Positions 1-8,555 of a stretch of DNA of 64,000 nucleotides are shown piece after piece (the stretch's first letter is position 1; each line of letters starts with the position of its first letter). Under the pieces are notes generated by a model. The model was not told the DNA's origin, made no database searches, and was given only the letters and a program-made list of their open reading frames with translations. Source of the DNA: Halochromatium roseum (GTDB lineage Bacteria > Pseudomonadota > Gammaproteobacteria > Chromatiales > Chromatiaceae); assembly GCF_016653315.1 (NCBI RefSeq), contig NZ_NHSH01000044.1, positions 1 through 64,000 on the forward strand, given 5' to 3'. A program made the position numbers and the translations under genes.

Positions 1-2
1 AG

Positions 3-173
3 CAAGTGACTGGTAAGGCCAATACACAAAAAATTGAACGCAAGCATCTTACGCTCAGAACACGTATTAAACGCCTGGCACGGAAAACCATCTGTTTTTC
101 CAAACTCGACGTCATGCACGATACTGTCATTGGGCTTTTTATCAATCGATATGAGTTCGGCCTTGCCGTGTGA
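3..173 (+). pseudogene. IS1-family transposase, C-terminal fragment
   Basis: The frame beginning at base 3 is open to a TGA at 171-173 and reads about 56 residues, including RTRIKRLARKTICFSK and VIGLFINRYEFG, which match the C-terminal end of IS1-family (DDE, InsB-type) transposases. The N-terminal part lies outside the window, so whether the copy is complete on the left cannot be told. I see no recognisable right terminal repeat after the stop. Only about 15 bases separate it from the next coding remnant, which suggests that this insertion, or a later deletion, cut the neighbouring gene. Confidence 0.75.
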
Positions 174-186
174 GAAACACATGTAG

Positions 187-759
187 AGCACTACCCGCAA
201 TCTGTTGGAGGCGCGCATTCGTGAACTACGCAGGGAAGCAGTTGGTAAAGCCTTTCAGCAGACGCTGTTCGGTGATGAGACTGCGTCACGCGTTACCGTC
301 ACCGATCAGTATGCCTTCGAGTTTCACGCCCAAGCCTATGCACCCAGCCACGACTACGATGGCCGCTTCGGACAGTTCGACTTTCGCAATCATTTCTATG
401 GCCGCATCGGGGATTTCGACAGCAAGGAAGAATTTGAATGCGCCTGCTGGCTGGACATACAGGCTCAACAAGGACGCCTCCAGTTCTGGGTACGCAACCT
501 CGTTCGGCGCGAAGGTAGCTCGTTTTTCCTGCAGAAGGCTGATGGGCGCTTCTACCCGGACTTTCTGTGCCAACTACCCGGAACCGTCGATAAGCCAGGA
601 CCGGTTCTCGCGGTCGAATACAAGGGCGCAGACCGCTGGACTGCTGCGGAGGATGACCGCCTGATCGGCGGCCTTTGGGCACGTCTGTCTGAAGGGCGCT
701 GCCGGTTCGTTATGGTCAAGAATAAACGCTGGGAGTGGATCTCAGAACATCTGAAGTAG
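187..759 (+). pseudogene. Truncated restriction/helicase-type protein, C-terminal nuclease part
   Basis: About 185-190 residues open only to the right; the frame closes upstream at a TAG (184-186) next to the IS1 fragment, so the N-terminal part is missing. The C-terminal half (FYPDFLCQL, then VLAVEYKG some 15 residues later, then RFVMVKNKRWEWI) has the spacing of a PD-(D/E)XK nuclease fold: D in YPDF, E-x-K in VEYKG. This arrangement is typical of the C terminus of type III restriction Res subunits and related DEAD/DEAH helicase-nucleases (family knowledge). A TTG at 205 would be the first start codon but there is no convincing ribosome site, so I treat this as a broken gene. No helicase motifs remain inside the window. 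Confidence 0.6.
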
Positions 760-770
760 CATAACTGCCC

Positions 771-1721
771 TCAGAGCGCTGCAAAATCTCGCGCCATCCG
801 CCGCCGCAGCGCCGCATCCGGCAGCGGCTCGGCGGCAGCCGCCATATTCTCGCGCATGTGCGCCACTTGACTGGTCGCTGGAATCGCGCAGGTGACCGCC
901 GGATGGGCGACGATGAACTTGAGCAAGGCCTGCGCCCAGCTCTGACAGCCGATCTCCGCCGCCCAGCCCGGTAGCGGATGCCCTTCAGCCCGATGGATCA
1001 GCGTCTTACCCTGAAATGGCCGATTGGCGATCACCGCGATCCCCCGCGCTTGCGCCAAGGGCAGCAGGCGTTGCTCGGCCTCCCGGTCGACGATGTTGTA
1101 GGTGAGCTGCACGAAGTCGATCGGCTCGTCGCGCATGATCTGCTCCAACTCGCGATGACGCCGTCCATGCGAAGTGGTGACGCCGATGTAGCGCACCCTG
1201 CCCTCGTCCTTCATCTGCTTCAGGGTCTGCAGATGCGCCTGCCAGGCGAGCAGGTTATGAACCTGCAGCAGGTCGAATCGCTGCAGGCCCCAGAGCCGCG
1301 CCGATTCAGCGATCTCGATCGGCCCCGCGGGGCCAGAGCGGGTCCAGACCTTGGTTGCCGAGAACAGGCCCTGGGTGTCGTCGATCCGCGGCAGCACGCG
1401 CCCGAGCACCGCTTCCGCCGAGCCATACATCGGCGAGGAGTCGATCATGCCGCCACCGGCGGCGAAGAAGGCGCGCAGGATCTCGGTGCGGACCGCCAGC
1501 GCCGCCGGGTCATCGCCGACATTGAAGGTGATCCAGGTGCCCATGCCGATCACCGGCAGCGGCTCGCCACTCTTCGGGATCGGCTTGGTCAGCGGCGTGC
1601 TTTTCAGCGCGGCAGCCAACCGCGGCGAACCACTCGCGGCCGCCACGGCCAGGGCCAGCCGCAGGAACGCTCGTCGACTGAGTCCGTGCTTGGCCAATGA
1701 ATCGATCTCCATGCTGATCAC
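771..1721 (-). CDS. Aldo/keto reductase with Tat signal
   Basis: Protein of 316 residues. The N terminus carries LSRRAFLRLALAVAAASG, a twin-arginine motif followed by a hydrophobic stretch, so export by Tat or anchoring in the periplasm is likely. The rest is an AKR barrel: GMGTW start strand, D-S-S-P-M-Y-G with the catalytic Asp and Tyr, K in FSATKVW, H in LQVHN, and a C-terminal NADPH-binding region (AIPATSQ). The GTG start at 1721 overlaps the TGA of the P-type ATPase gene by four bases, so the two are translationally coupled; an ATG lies nine bases further in. Substrate cannot be predicted. Pairing of an exported AKR with a cation ATPase is not something I can explain from sequence. Confidence 0.85.
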   Translation of the reverse strand: MISMEIDSLAKHGLSRRAFLRLALAVAAASGSPRLAAALKSTPLTKPIPKSGEPLPVIGMGTWITFNVGDDPAALAVRTEILRAFFAAGGGMIDSSPMYGSAEAVLGRVLPRIDDTQGLFSATKVWTRSGPAGPIEIAESARLWGLQRFDLLQVHNLLAWQAHLQTLKQMKDEGRVRYIGVTTSHGRRHRELEQIMRDEPIDFVQLTYNIVDREAEQRLLPLAQARGIAVIANRPFQGKTLIHRAEGHPLPGWAAEIGCQSWAQALLKFIVAHPAVTCAIPATSQVAHMRENMAAAAEPLPDAALRRRMARDFAAL

Positions 1722-4567
1722 TTGCTCACCTCACTGCGCCGGCGACGAACCCGGCCCTTCTCATACTCGACAACGAACAACACCGAGGAGGCAACCAGCA
1801 CGATCAGCAGCCAATGGCCAGCGCCGAGCGCGGCGGTCCCAAACAGCGTCTGCAGCGGCCCCCAGTAGGTGAAGGCGAGCTGGAACAGGATCAGCAAGCC
1901 CACCGCGAGCAGGACATAACGATTTCCGAACAACCCGCGCACGTTGAGCACCGGCGCCTCCATATAACGCGAGTTGAACAGGTAGAAGATCTCGAACATC
2001 ACCAGGGTATTCACCGCCACGGTGCGCGCATGCTCGATGTTCGCGCCCAGCAAGCGATCGAGCAGGAACAGGCCGAAGGTGCCTAGCATCAGGATCAGCG
2101 AGACATAGCCGATGCGCCAGAGAAAGGTCAGGCTCAGCACCGGCTGTCGCGCGTCACGCGGTGGGCGGTTCATCATGCCCGGCTCCGGTGGCTCAAAGGC
2201 CAGCGCCAGCGCCAGGGTCACGGCGGTGATCATGTTCACCCAGAGGATCTGCACCGGCGTCAGCGGGAACTGCTGAAAGCCGAACAGGATGGCGCCGAGC
2301 ACCACCAGCGCCTCGCCGCCATTGGTCGGCAGGATGAACAGGATCGCCTTGCGCAGATTGTCATAGACGGTTCGGCCTTCCTCGACCGCGTTGGCGATCG
2401 AGGCGAAGTTGTCATCCGCCAGCACCATCTCGGAGGCCTCCTTGGCCGCCTCGGTGCCGTTGATACCCATGGCCACGCCGACATCGGCGCGCTTGAGCGC
2501 TGGCGCATCGTTGACCCCGTCGCCGGTCATCGCGACCACGGTTCCGGTCTGCTGCAGCAGCTTCACCAGCCGCAGCTTGTGCTCCGGGGTCACGCGGGCG
2601 TAGACATCCACCTCGGTGACCCGGCGTTGCAGCTCGGCGTCGTCCATCGCATCCAGCTCGCGCCCGGTCAAGGCGGTCTCGGTGCTGAGCAGGCCGATCT
2701 GGCTCGCGATCGCCTTGGCCGTGGTCGCGTGATCGCCGGTGATCATCTTCACCCGGATGCCGGCTTGCTGACAGACGCGCACCGCGGCGATCGCCTCCTC
2801 GCGCGGCGGGTCCATCAGCCCAAACAGGCCGAGCAGCGTCAGCCCCTGCTCGACGTCCTTGAAATCCAGATCGCTTTGATGCGGCTGACCCGGCTTGACC
2901 GCCACCGCCAGCACGCGCTGACCGGCCGCGGCCATGGTCTCCATGCGCTGCTGCCAGGCCGCCAGGTCCAAGGGCCGATCGCCATCCGCCGCGCGCTCGC
3001 TCGCGCAGCGTTCCAGCACCACCTCGGGCGCGCCTTTGACAAAGATGAATGACTCCGAGGCATGGTTATGATGCAGGGTCGCCATGAACTTATGGCTGGA
3101 CTCGAACGGGATCAGGTCCGTGCGCGGTCGCTCCTTGGCCAGCAGCTCGGTATCCAGCCCGGCCTTGACCGCCGCGACCAGCAGCGCGCCCTCCATCGGG
3201 CCGCCATGCACCCGCCACTCGCCCTCGTGCAGCTCCATCGCGGCGTCGTTGCAGAGCGTCACCCCGCGCAATGCGGCGATCAGCAGCGGATCGGCCTGGG
3301 CATCGATCGGCTCATCTTCGGCCAAGAAGACGCCATGCGGGTCATAGCCGGTGCCGGTCAGGCGCAGCTCGCGCGCTTGGGTGGCGATGGTGCCGACGGT
3401 CATCTCGTTGCGGGTGAGGGTGCCGGTCTTGTCCGAGCAGATCACGCCGACCGTGCCCAGCGTCTCGACGGCGGGTAGCCGGCGAATGATGGCGTTGCGC
3501 CCGGCCATCCGTTGCACGCCGATCGCCAGCGTGATGGTCATGATCGCCGGCAGGCCTTCCGGGATCGCCGCCACCGCCAGCCCGACCGAAGCCAGGAACA
3601 TCTCGGCGGCACTGTAATCACGCACCAGGTAGCCAAAGGCGAAGCTGGCCGCGGCCAGCACCAGGATCGCCAGCGTCAGCCAGCGACCGAACTGGGCCAT
3701 CTGCCGCAGCAGCGGCGTGGTCAGCTGTTGCACCTCGGCGACCATGGCGCTGATGCGGCCGATCTCGGTGCCGGCGCCGGTCGCGACCACGATGCCGGTG
3801 CCCTGCCCGTGCGTCACCAGGGTGCCGGAATAGGCCATGCAGCGCCGATCCGCGAGGACCGTCTCGGCGTCCAAGGCCTGGGTGCCCTTCTCGACCGGCA
3901 CCGACTCGCCGGTCAGCGCCGCCTCTTCGATCTCCACCCCCTTGGCGCGCAGCAGGCGCAGATCGGCCGGCACCTTATCGCCGGACTGCAGCGCGACCAG
4001 ATCGCCTGGCACCAGGGTGGTCGCATCGACGGTCAGCAGTCGGCCATCGCGCCACACCCGCGCAGTCGGCGACAGCATGCCGCGGATCGCCTTGAGCGCA
4101 TCCTCGGCCTTGCCCTCCTGCACGAAGCCGATGATGGCATTGACCAGCACCACCGCGAAGATGACGCCGGCATCCAACCAATGCTGCAGCAGCGCCGTCA
4201 CCACCCCAGCGACGATCAGCACATAGATCAGCACGTTATGGAACTGCGCCAGGAAACGCATCAAGGGCGTGCGCGGCTTGGCCTCGGGTAGCTTGTTCGG
4301 TCCATGCTCGCTGAGCCGTCGCTCGGCCTCCGACCGCGGCAAGCCCTCCTCGCTGCCGCCGAGCTGTTGCCGCACGGCGCTGGCCTCCAGCGCATGCCAG
4401 TCCGGCACCGCCTCAGCCGGCGATGTCTCCGCGGCTGGCAGGGCCGTATTGCGCCCTCGCCACCACCAGAGCACAGCCCCAGCGGCCAGTGCCAGTATCA
4501 ACACAGCCATGAGGCCGAACGTCAGCAGCCAAGGAAAACCGGAGGTTGCAACGGTTGGGTCGGGCAT
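1718..4567 (-). CDS. Cation-transporting P-type ATPase (P2 type)
   Basis: 949 residues. Order: an extra N-terminal membrane helix (residues about 13-36), a cation-ATPase N domain, helices 1-2, actuator domain with LTGESVPVEKG, helices 3-4 with VAAIPEGLPA (the PEGLP motif of P2A/P2C pumps), phosphorylation site CSDKTGTLTRNE, nucleotide domain with KGAPEVVLERC, hinge MTGDGVNDAPALK, and a six-helix C-terminal domain (VQILWVNMITAVTLALALAFEPPE). The PEGLP motif and overall length match Ca2+- or Na+/K+-like pumps of the PacL/MgtA-related COG0474 group rather than heavy-metal P1B pumps, as no CPC motif is present. The extra N-terminal helix is unusual. It is first in a two-gene unit with the aldo/keto reductase. 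Confidence 0.9.
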   Translation of the reverse strand: MPDPTVATSGFPWLLTFGLMAVLILALAAGAVLWWWRGRNTALPAAETSPAEAVPDWHALEASAVRQQLGGSEEGLPRSEAERRLSEHGPNKLPEAKPRTPLMRFLAQFHNVLIYVLIVAGVVTALLQHWLDAGVIFAVVLVNAIIGFVQEGKAEDALKAIRGMLSPTARVWRDGRLLTVDATTLVPGDLVALQSGDKVPADLRLLRAKGVEIEEAALTGESVPVEKGTQALDAETVLADRRCMAYSGTLVTHGQGTGIVVATGAGTEIGRISAMVAEVQQLTTPLLRQMAQFGRWLTLAILVLAAASFAFGYLVRDYSAAEMFLASVGLAVAAIPEGLPAIMTITLAIGVQRMAGRNAIIRRLPAVETLGTVGVICSDKTGTLTRNEMTVGTIATQARELRLTGTGYDPHGVFLAEDEPIDAQADPLLIAALRGVTLCNDAAMELHEGEWRVHGGPMEGALLVAAVKAGLDTELLAKERPRTDLIPFESSHKFMATLHHNHASESFIFVKGAPEVVLERCASERAADGDRPLDLAAWQQRMETMAAAGQRVLAVAVKPGQPHQSDLDFKDVEQGLTLLGLFGLMDPPREEAIAAVRVCQQAGIRVKMITGDHATTAKAIASQIGLLSTETALTGRELDAMDDAELQRRVTEVDVYARVTPEHKLRLVKLLQQTGTVVAMTGDGVNDAPALKRADVGVAMGINGTEAAKEASEMVLADDNFASIANAVEEGRTVYDNLRKAILFILPTNGGEALVVLGAILFGFQQFPLTPVQILWVNMITAVTLALALAFEPPEPGMMNRPPRDARQPVLSLTFLWRIGYVSLILMLGTFGLFLLDRLLGANIEHARTVAVNTLVMFEIFYLFNSRYMEAPVLNVRGLFGNRYVLLAVGLLILFQLAFTYWGPLQTLFGTAALGAGHWLLIVLVASSVLFVVEYEKGRVRRRRSEVSK

Positions 4568-4701
4568 CGATCGTCTCGCAGTTAGCGCCTCTAGCCGGGC
4601 TTTGATCGCATCCTAACAAGACAAAGGCCATTTCCAAAAACGCTTGTACCGCAGGCTGCCGGACTTGACGGATCATCAAACAACAACGGCCTAGCTTTAA
4701 G

Positions 4702-4780
4702 AAGAACCACGGATGGACACAGATGCGCACAGATCCTCGCTGTTTCTATCCGCGTTCATCGGTGTTTATCTGTGGTTCTT
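4702..4780. repeat. Palindromic interspersed repeat (AAGAACCAC family)
   Basis: Arms AAGAACCAC (4702-4710) and GTGGTTCTT (4772-4780) are perfectly complementary, and the inner parts match imperfectly for another 20 or so bases (GGATGGACACAGATG against the complement of CATCGGTGTTTATCT). This is the pattern of an interspersed palindromic repeat found between genes. It lies between the divergently placed upstream end of the P-type ATPase gene and the 3' end of the MscS-like gene. A decayed half-copy can be seen near 54886-54925. The stretch 4568-4863 holds no gene. Confidence 0.6.
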
Positions 4781-4863
4781 ATCTTTGGGAAGCCGGTTAC
4801 AGTCGCTACGGGGCGCATCATTGGCAGGCTGGTCAAAGCGCCATGAGCAACCTCAATCGCACC

Positions 4864-6690
4864 TCACTCCGAAGCCTGATGCAAAGTGATCTGGGTGAAC
4901 GGGATGGTCCAGCCATGACGGTTGCAAGCATCGACCAAGATGCGCTGGATGCCGGCACGGATCAGCTCGCTGCGCGGGGCGGCAGCGCCCTCGAGCCGGA
5001 CTTCGACGCGGTAATCCAGTGACGAAGCACCAGCGCTCACGAAGCACACACTGACCGCGCGCAACTGACCCTTATCGAGCAACGACGGCAGCTCATCTTC
5101 AAGCCCCGCTTGCATCAGATCCGGCACCTCGGTGGTCGCGATGGCCTGATGGCGATAATCGATGCCAAAACGCTCGACGATGCGGAAGCGCTCGGCGAGC
5201 CGCTGCGGATGCTGCCGCAGAAAGTCCGGGGTCGGATAGAGGATCTCGGCGCCACCCAGGTCAGTCAGGCGCACCGCGCTGGGGCTTTGATGACTGATCT
5301 GACCGAGCAGCCCACCTTCGAGCTGGACCCAATCGCCTTGGCGAGTCGGGAACCAGGCCTCATCGGTGCCAGCGGGACGCGAGTGATAGCCCACCAGGTC
5401 GCGCACCGGCAGTTCCTGAACACCACCATCAAGCTCGGGATTGACCAACTTGGCTCGGAAGGCAAGGGATTCGACCCGATATGGCACCTCGTTGAAGAGA
5501 ATGCGCTCGCCCTCGCGCACGGTGCCAACGTTGAGGATGAGCTTCACCGATTCGATCTGACCCGGCAGGGTATGGATGCTGGCCCAGCCGATACCGAGCA
5601 GGAAGATGATGATGATGCCGAGCATGAACCAATCGCCAGCGGCGTTGAACACCGCCATCATCGCCAGCAAACCACCAAGGACGCTGAACGCGTGCAGCAA
5701 CAACAACGCCAGGCGGCTACTGAATTGATTCTCGGCTTGCGGCTTGCGTAAGCGCATCAGCTGGGTTGCAAGCCAGCGCACGCCAAAAAAGACAACGGCA
5801 AAGGCGGCGATCGCCAGCAGCAGGTTCAGACCGCGGGTTTGCACGAAGTGGCGCGCGTAGGAGGTGGTCTCATCCAGCAACGACTGGCGCTCATCGAGCT
5901 TATTCTGCAACTGCAAGTCGAGCGCGGTGTAGCGATTGTTCGCCTCGCCAGCGAGCCGCTGCCAATGCTCCAGACGCGCCTCGAGACGCTCGCGTAGCGA
6001 GCCTGAAGGCTCTTGCTCAAGCAGCCATTGCAGCCGATCCACCGCCTGCCCGGCTTGGCTCTTGCGCTCAGCGATGGTGTCGAGTTCAGCGCGCAGCTCG
6101 CCGATGGCACGCGACTCGGCCGTCGCGCTCTTCAGCTCCGCCAGGATCGGCTTGAGCAGGTTGCTCAGCTCCTGCTGCCAATCGAAGGATTCCGCCTCCT
6201 CCTCGATGAAGGGACTCAGGTCGATCTCCAACGCAAAGCGATCGAACTGACGGCGATCCTCGGTCAATTCCGCACGCAACCCGCGCAGACGATCAGCCAG
6301 CTCCTCACGGGTAACCTGATCCTGGGCGTCAACCAACTGCTGCTGAACCTCGTCGACCTGTTGCTCTTTACTGGCCAAGGCCTGGTGCAAGGCCTTCAGT
6401 GATTCAAGCGCCATCGGGTCAAGCGGATCACCCTCCTCCGCATCGATCTCGGCCGTCAATCCAATCTGTGGGTTGGTGCCCTCGGTGGCTAGGGTATCTT
6501 CGCTACCAACACCAATGTCCGACGGTCGCTCGCTGGACGCCTCAGCAGCCGTCCGCGCCTGTACGCCACCGACATCTTCCGACATTGACTCCGGGGCTGA
6601 CGGCTGGCCCAGCAGTGGGCCTGCGCTGCCAGCCGTGACCAGGATCAGCAGGATCGCAAGCGTTATCGATGGGGAAAAACGTCGGGACAT
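4864..6690 (-). CDS. MscS-like mechanosensitive-channel family protein, atypical
   Basis: 608 residues. Signal peptide (SITLAILLILVTAGSAGPLLG), then a low-complexity linker, a long coiled-coil region (about residues 95-285, rich in E, Q, R and L), membrane helices around 288-308, 330-355 and 358-378, then a soluble C-terminal part. The helix-plus-beta layout after the last membrane span (SVKLILNVGTVREGERILFNEVPYRVESL) resembles the MscS pore-lining helix and beta domain, but the glycine/alanine-rich pore helix of classical MscS is replaced by GIGWASIHTLPGQIESVKLILNVG. I infer a periplasmic coiled-coil plus channel-like protein, for osmotic or envelope sensing. ATG at 6690 is preceded by a usable purine-rich stretch. 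It stands alone. Confidence 0.6.
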   Translation of the reverse strand: MSRRFSPSITLAILLILVTAGSAGPLLGQPSAPESMSEDVGGVQARTAAEASSERPSDIGVGSEDTLATEGTNPQIGLTAEIDAEEGDPLDPMALESLKALHQALASKEQQVDEVQQQLVDAQDQVTREELADRLRGLRAELTEDRRQFDRFALEIDLSPFIEEEAESFDWQQELSNLLKPILAELKSATAESRAIGELRAELDTIAERKSQAGQAVDRLQWLLEQEPSGSLRERLEARLEHWQRLAGEANNRYTALDLQLQNKLDERQSLLDETTSYARHFVQTRGLNLLLAIAAFAVVFFGVRWLATQLMRLRKPQAENQFSSRLALLLLHAFSVLGGLLAMMAVFNAAGDWFMLGIIIIFLLGIGWASIHTLPGQIESVKLILNVGTVREGERILFNEVPYRVESLAFRAKLVNPELDGGVQELPVRDLVGYHSRPAGTDEAWFPTRQGDWVQLEGGLLGQISHQSPSAVRLTDLGGAEILYPTPDFLRQHPQRLAERFRIVERFGIDYRHQAIATTEVPDLMQAGLEDELPSLLDKGQLRAVSVCFVSAGASSLDYRVEVRLEGAAAPRSELIRAGIQRILVDACNRHGWTIPFTQITLHQASE

Positions 6691-6952
6691 TGCAGAACCT
6701 CAGCCTCGATTTCAAACAGTCGATCCGGACCTAATCGCGAGTCACGCCACTTCAGTGCTTGAGCGCGCCAAACCGGCCGCGGACGCAGCGTCCGCATACA
6801 ACAAGTCGCTGCGCCCGTCGCCCACATGCCAAAACTGGATCAGGCGACAGCGCAGCTTGTACGACGCGATTTAATCACGCTATCGGCACCAGCAGCTTGC
6901 GACTGCTGCCTGAGAGTAGCATCGACGAATGCTGCTCGGCGCCGCCAGTCCG
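6691..6952. other. Intergenic region without gene
   Basis: 262 bases upstream of the MscS-like gene and downstream of the small ORF at 6953-7132. Short open frames are present on the plus strand but none has a ribosome site or recognisable product. I see no repeat or clear promoter. Confidence 0.5.
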
Positions 6953-7132
6953 TTATTGATATCTCTCGCAGCCGGACTTGTCTTTGATCGCATCCAAGAA
7001 CACCGCATCGTACCAGGGCACCTCTAAATCGCAGATGTGGTAGAGGTTAACTGAATTGGAGTGCCCCTTGAAGAAAAAGCCAATGCCGACGACCACAATG
7101 GCGAACAAAATCAGCGGGAACAGTGATCTCAT
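6953..7132 (-). CDS. Small single-span membrane protein (59 aa)
   Basis: An ATG at 7132 on the minus strand is preceded by GAGGAG with eight bases of spacing, an excellent ribosome site, and opens a 59-residue frame ending in TAA at 6953. The N terminus RSLFPLILFAIVVVGIGFFF is a clean membrane helix or uncleaved signal, followed by a basic/polar tail with two cysteines (HICDLEVPWYDAVFLD, SGCERYQ). The two cysteines would face the periplasm if the N terminus stays inside. I do not recognise a family. It is monocistronic as far as can be seen. Confidence 0.6.
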   Translation of the reverse strand: MRSLFPLILFAIVVVGIGFFFKGHSNSVNLYHICDLEVPWYDAVFLDAIKDKSGCERYQ

Positions 7133-7478
7133 CTACGTTTCTCCTCATTTGATGGCCGCGAAGCCAATTTTTATTTCGATCTCACTGCGAATAGGAAACC
7201 GAAGGCGATTGTTAGAAAAGCTCGTACCGAATTGCGCCGGGTTTTCGTCCGTCTTCAAGGAAACCTGCCGGAAGCATAGCCGGGGATATAACCGGTGATG
7301 CGGAGGCGCAAGGCGGGCAAAAAGCCCAGCAAGGCGGTATAAGATTCGACAGAAACCGCCTAAGCACCCCGGCGAGCCTTCAGGGGCACTACTCCCTGAG
7401 GTTAGCTGTGGCTGCAGGGCGGGTCAACGCTGAATCCATACGATCCTTGGCCGTTCCAGCGGCGCCGCGAGCTCTCAA
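7133..7478. other. Intergenic region
   Basis: 346 bases between the small membrane protein and the HAD fragment. It contains the 5' leader of the small gene and, around 7300-7370, a stretch with several GGCGG/GGGC-aaaaa-GCCC short inverted elements that could form weak hairpins. No coding frame is convincing. Confidence 0.4.
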
Positions 7479-7679
7479 ATGCCAGCCAAGCCGTTTGCCG
7501 ACAACAAACCTCCGATCCAGGCCTTGCTACTGGATATGGACGGCATTCTCTATCACGGGAATAGCCTGTTAGCGGGCGCTGCGGCCCTGCTGCGGCGTAT
7601 CGAGGCAACTCAGCATCTGTTCCTAACCAACAACCAGCTTAATGGACCCAGCAAAAGCCGTTCCCGAATCGCCACTTAG
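7479..7679 (+). pseudogene. HAD-superfamily phosphatase, N-terminal fragment
   Basis: The first 50 residues contain LLLDMDGILYHGNSLL and, after a helix, FLTNNQ, which are motif I (DxDG with the nucleophile Asp) and the post-motif-I FLTNN signature of HAD subfamily IIA (NagD/phosphoglycolate phosphatase type). The frame then leaves homology (LNGPSKSRSRIAT) and stops at 7679, where a native enzyme would continue for about 200 residues. Nothing of the cap domain or of motifs II and III follows. It is therefore a truncated copy, ending where the convergent lipoprotein-like gene ends. Confidence 0.65.
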
Positions 7680-8083
7680 CCGCCGCTGCCGCTGTGCTCA
7701 ATCTGCACCCTATGGGCGGTCCCAGAGGCTGCGCTCAGGCGCGCATGAAAATGGGCGGCGAGATCCTGCCGATTGCCGCGCATCGGCGCGACCTCAGTCT
7801 GCTCGAGCAGTTCGCCATCGGCATCGAGCAACGAGATACGCACCTTGCCCGGGATCATGCCCCGATGCGGGATCACGCGCGCCAGCTCGCCGCTAACGCT
7901 GATCGATCCTGCACCAGGCTCGACCCTGACGCGGCTGAAGTGATAACGACTCGAGGTTGCGCGCTCAACCACAAGCGCATCTGTACGATCGCTCAGCGGC
8001 TGATTGGCACAGGCTGGCCCCAAGACGACGCTGAGGGCGATGAGCAGCGAGACCCGAGTGATGCGAATTGAGTTTTTGTTCAT
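7676..8083 (-). CDS. Small exported protein, possible lipoprotein
   Basis: 135 residues. The N terminus RITRVSLLIALSVVLGPACANQ is a signal sequence with a Cys at the likely cleavage point, although GPAC is a poor lipobox (Pro at -2). The remainder predicts as a small beta-rich domain (VRVEPGAGSISVSGEL, GKVRISLLDADGELL). It starts at 8083 with GGAG eight bases upstream. It is the last gene downstream of the RND efflux operon, 72 bases after DUF3240, so a periplasmic role in metal resistance is plausible but unproven. No family recognised with confidence. Confidence 0.55.
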   Translation of the reverse strand: MNKNSIRITRVSLLIALSVVLGPACANQPLSDRTDALVVERATSSRYHFSRVRVEPGAGSISVSGELARVIPHRGMIPGKVRISLLDADGELLEQTEVAPMRGNRQDLAAHFHARLSAASGTAHRVQIEHSGSGG

Positions 8084-8155
8084 GAGGTCATCTCCAATGG
8101 TTAAACGAAATGATCGACGAGGTGAGACAGCCCACTGCAGCGCGCCGATTGATAA

Positions 8156-8458
8156 TCAGTCGATGTGGCCAGCCGCGAGCATCGGCAGCAGCCAGTAATG
8201 CAGCCCACTGCCGCTGAAGTCGGCACGCACGGCCGCGAGCAATGCATGCGCGGCCGGTTCCGGCAGTTCGAGCAGAAACATCACGCGTCGGCTGCGCCCT
8301 GCCACTTGCTCGGCCAGGCTCATCGACTGCTCGGAAGAGCCATGACCGGCGATCGGCAGGCTGGTAAAACCGGACACCTCGGCGCGCTCGAGCAGCCATT
8401 CGGCCAGGCTGTCCTCGAGCTTCGGCGAGCAGATCAGATGCAGTAGGCAAGCGGGCAT
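8156..8458 (-). CDS. DUF3240 family protein
   Basis: 100 residues from the ATG at 8458 (PACLLHLICSPKLEDSLAEWLLE). A ferredoxin-like, PII-like small domain; DUF3240 proteins are regularly encoded next to CzcCBA-type metal efflux pumps (family knowledge), as here, directly downstream of the RND gene. The sequence contains SGFTSLPIAGHGSS and a C-terminal HYWLLPMLAAGHID, with several His/Cys residues that could bind metal or help sense it. Function is not established; the context argues for an accessory or regulatory partner of the efflux system. Confidence 0.7.
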   Translation of the reverse strand: MPACLLHLICSPKLEDSLAEWLLERAEVSGFTSLPIAGHGSSEQSMSLAEQVAGRSRRVMFLLELPEPAAHALLAAVRADFSGSGLHYWLLPMLAAGHID

Positions 8459-8555
8459 CAGCAGTCTCCAGTCAGGCTTAGAATCAGATCGGCGCACCCA
8501 TCATTCAGGTTGCCGGTCGTCATGTTGCTAGCGGTCAAATGGTCGACGATCCGAC

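Noticed and set aside
5110-5751. 213-codon plus-strand frame inside the MscS-like gene
   Set aside because: Antisense shadow of the coiled-coil coding region with no recognisable motif.
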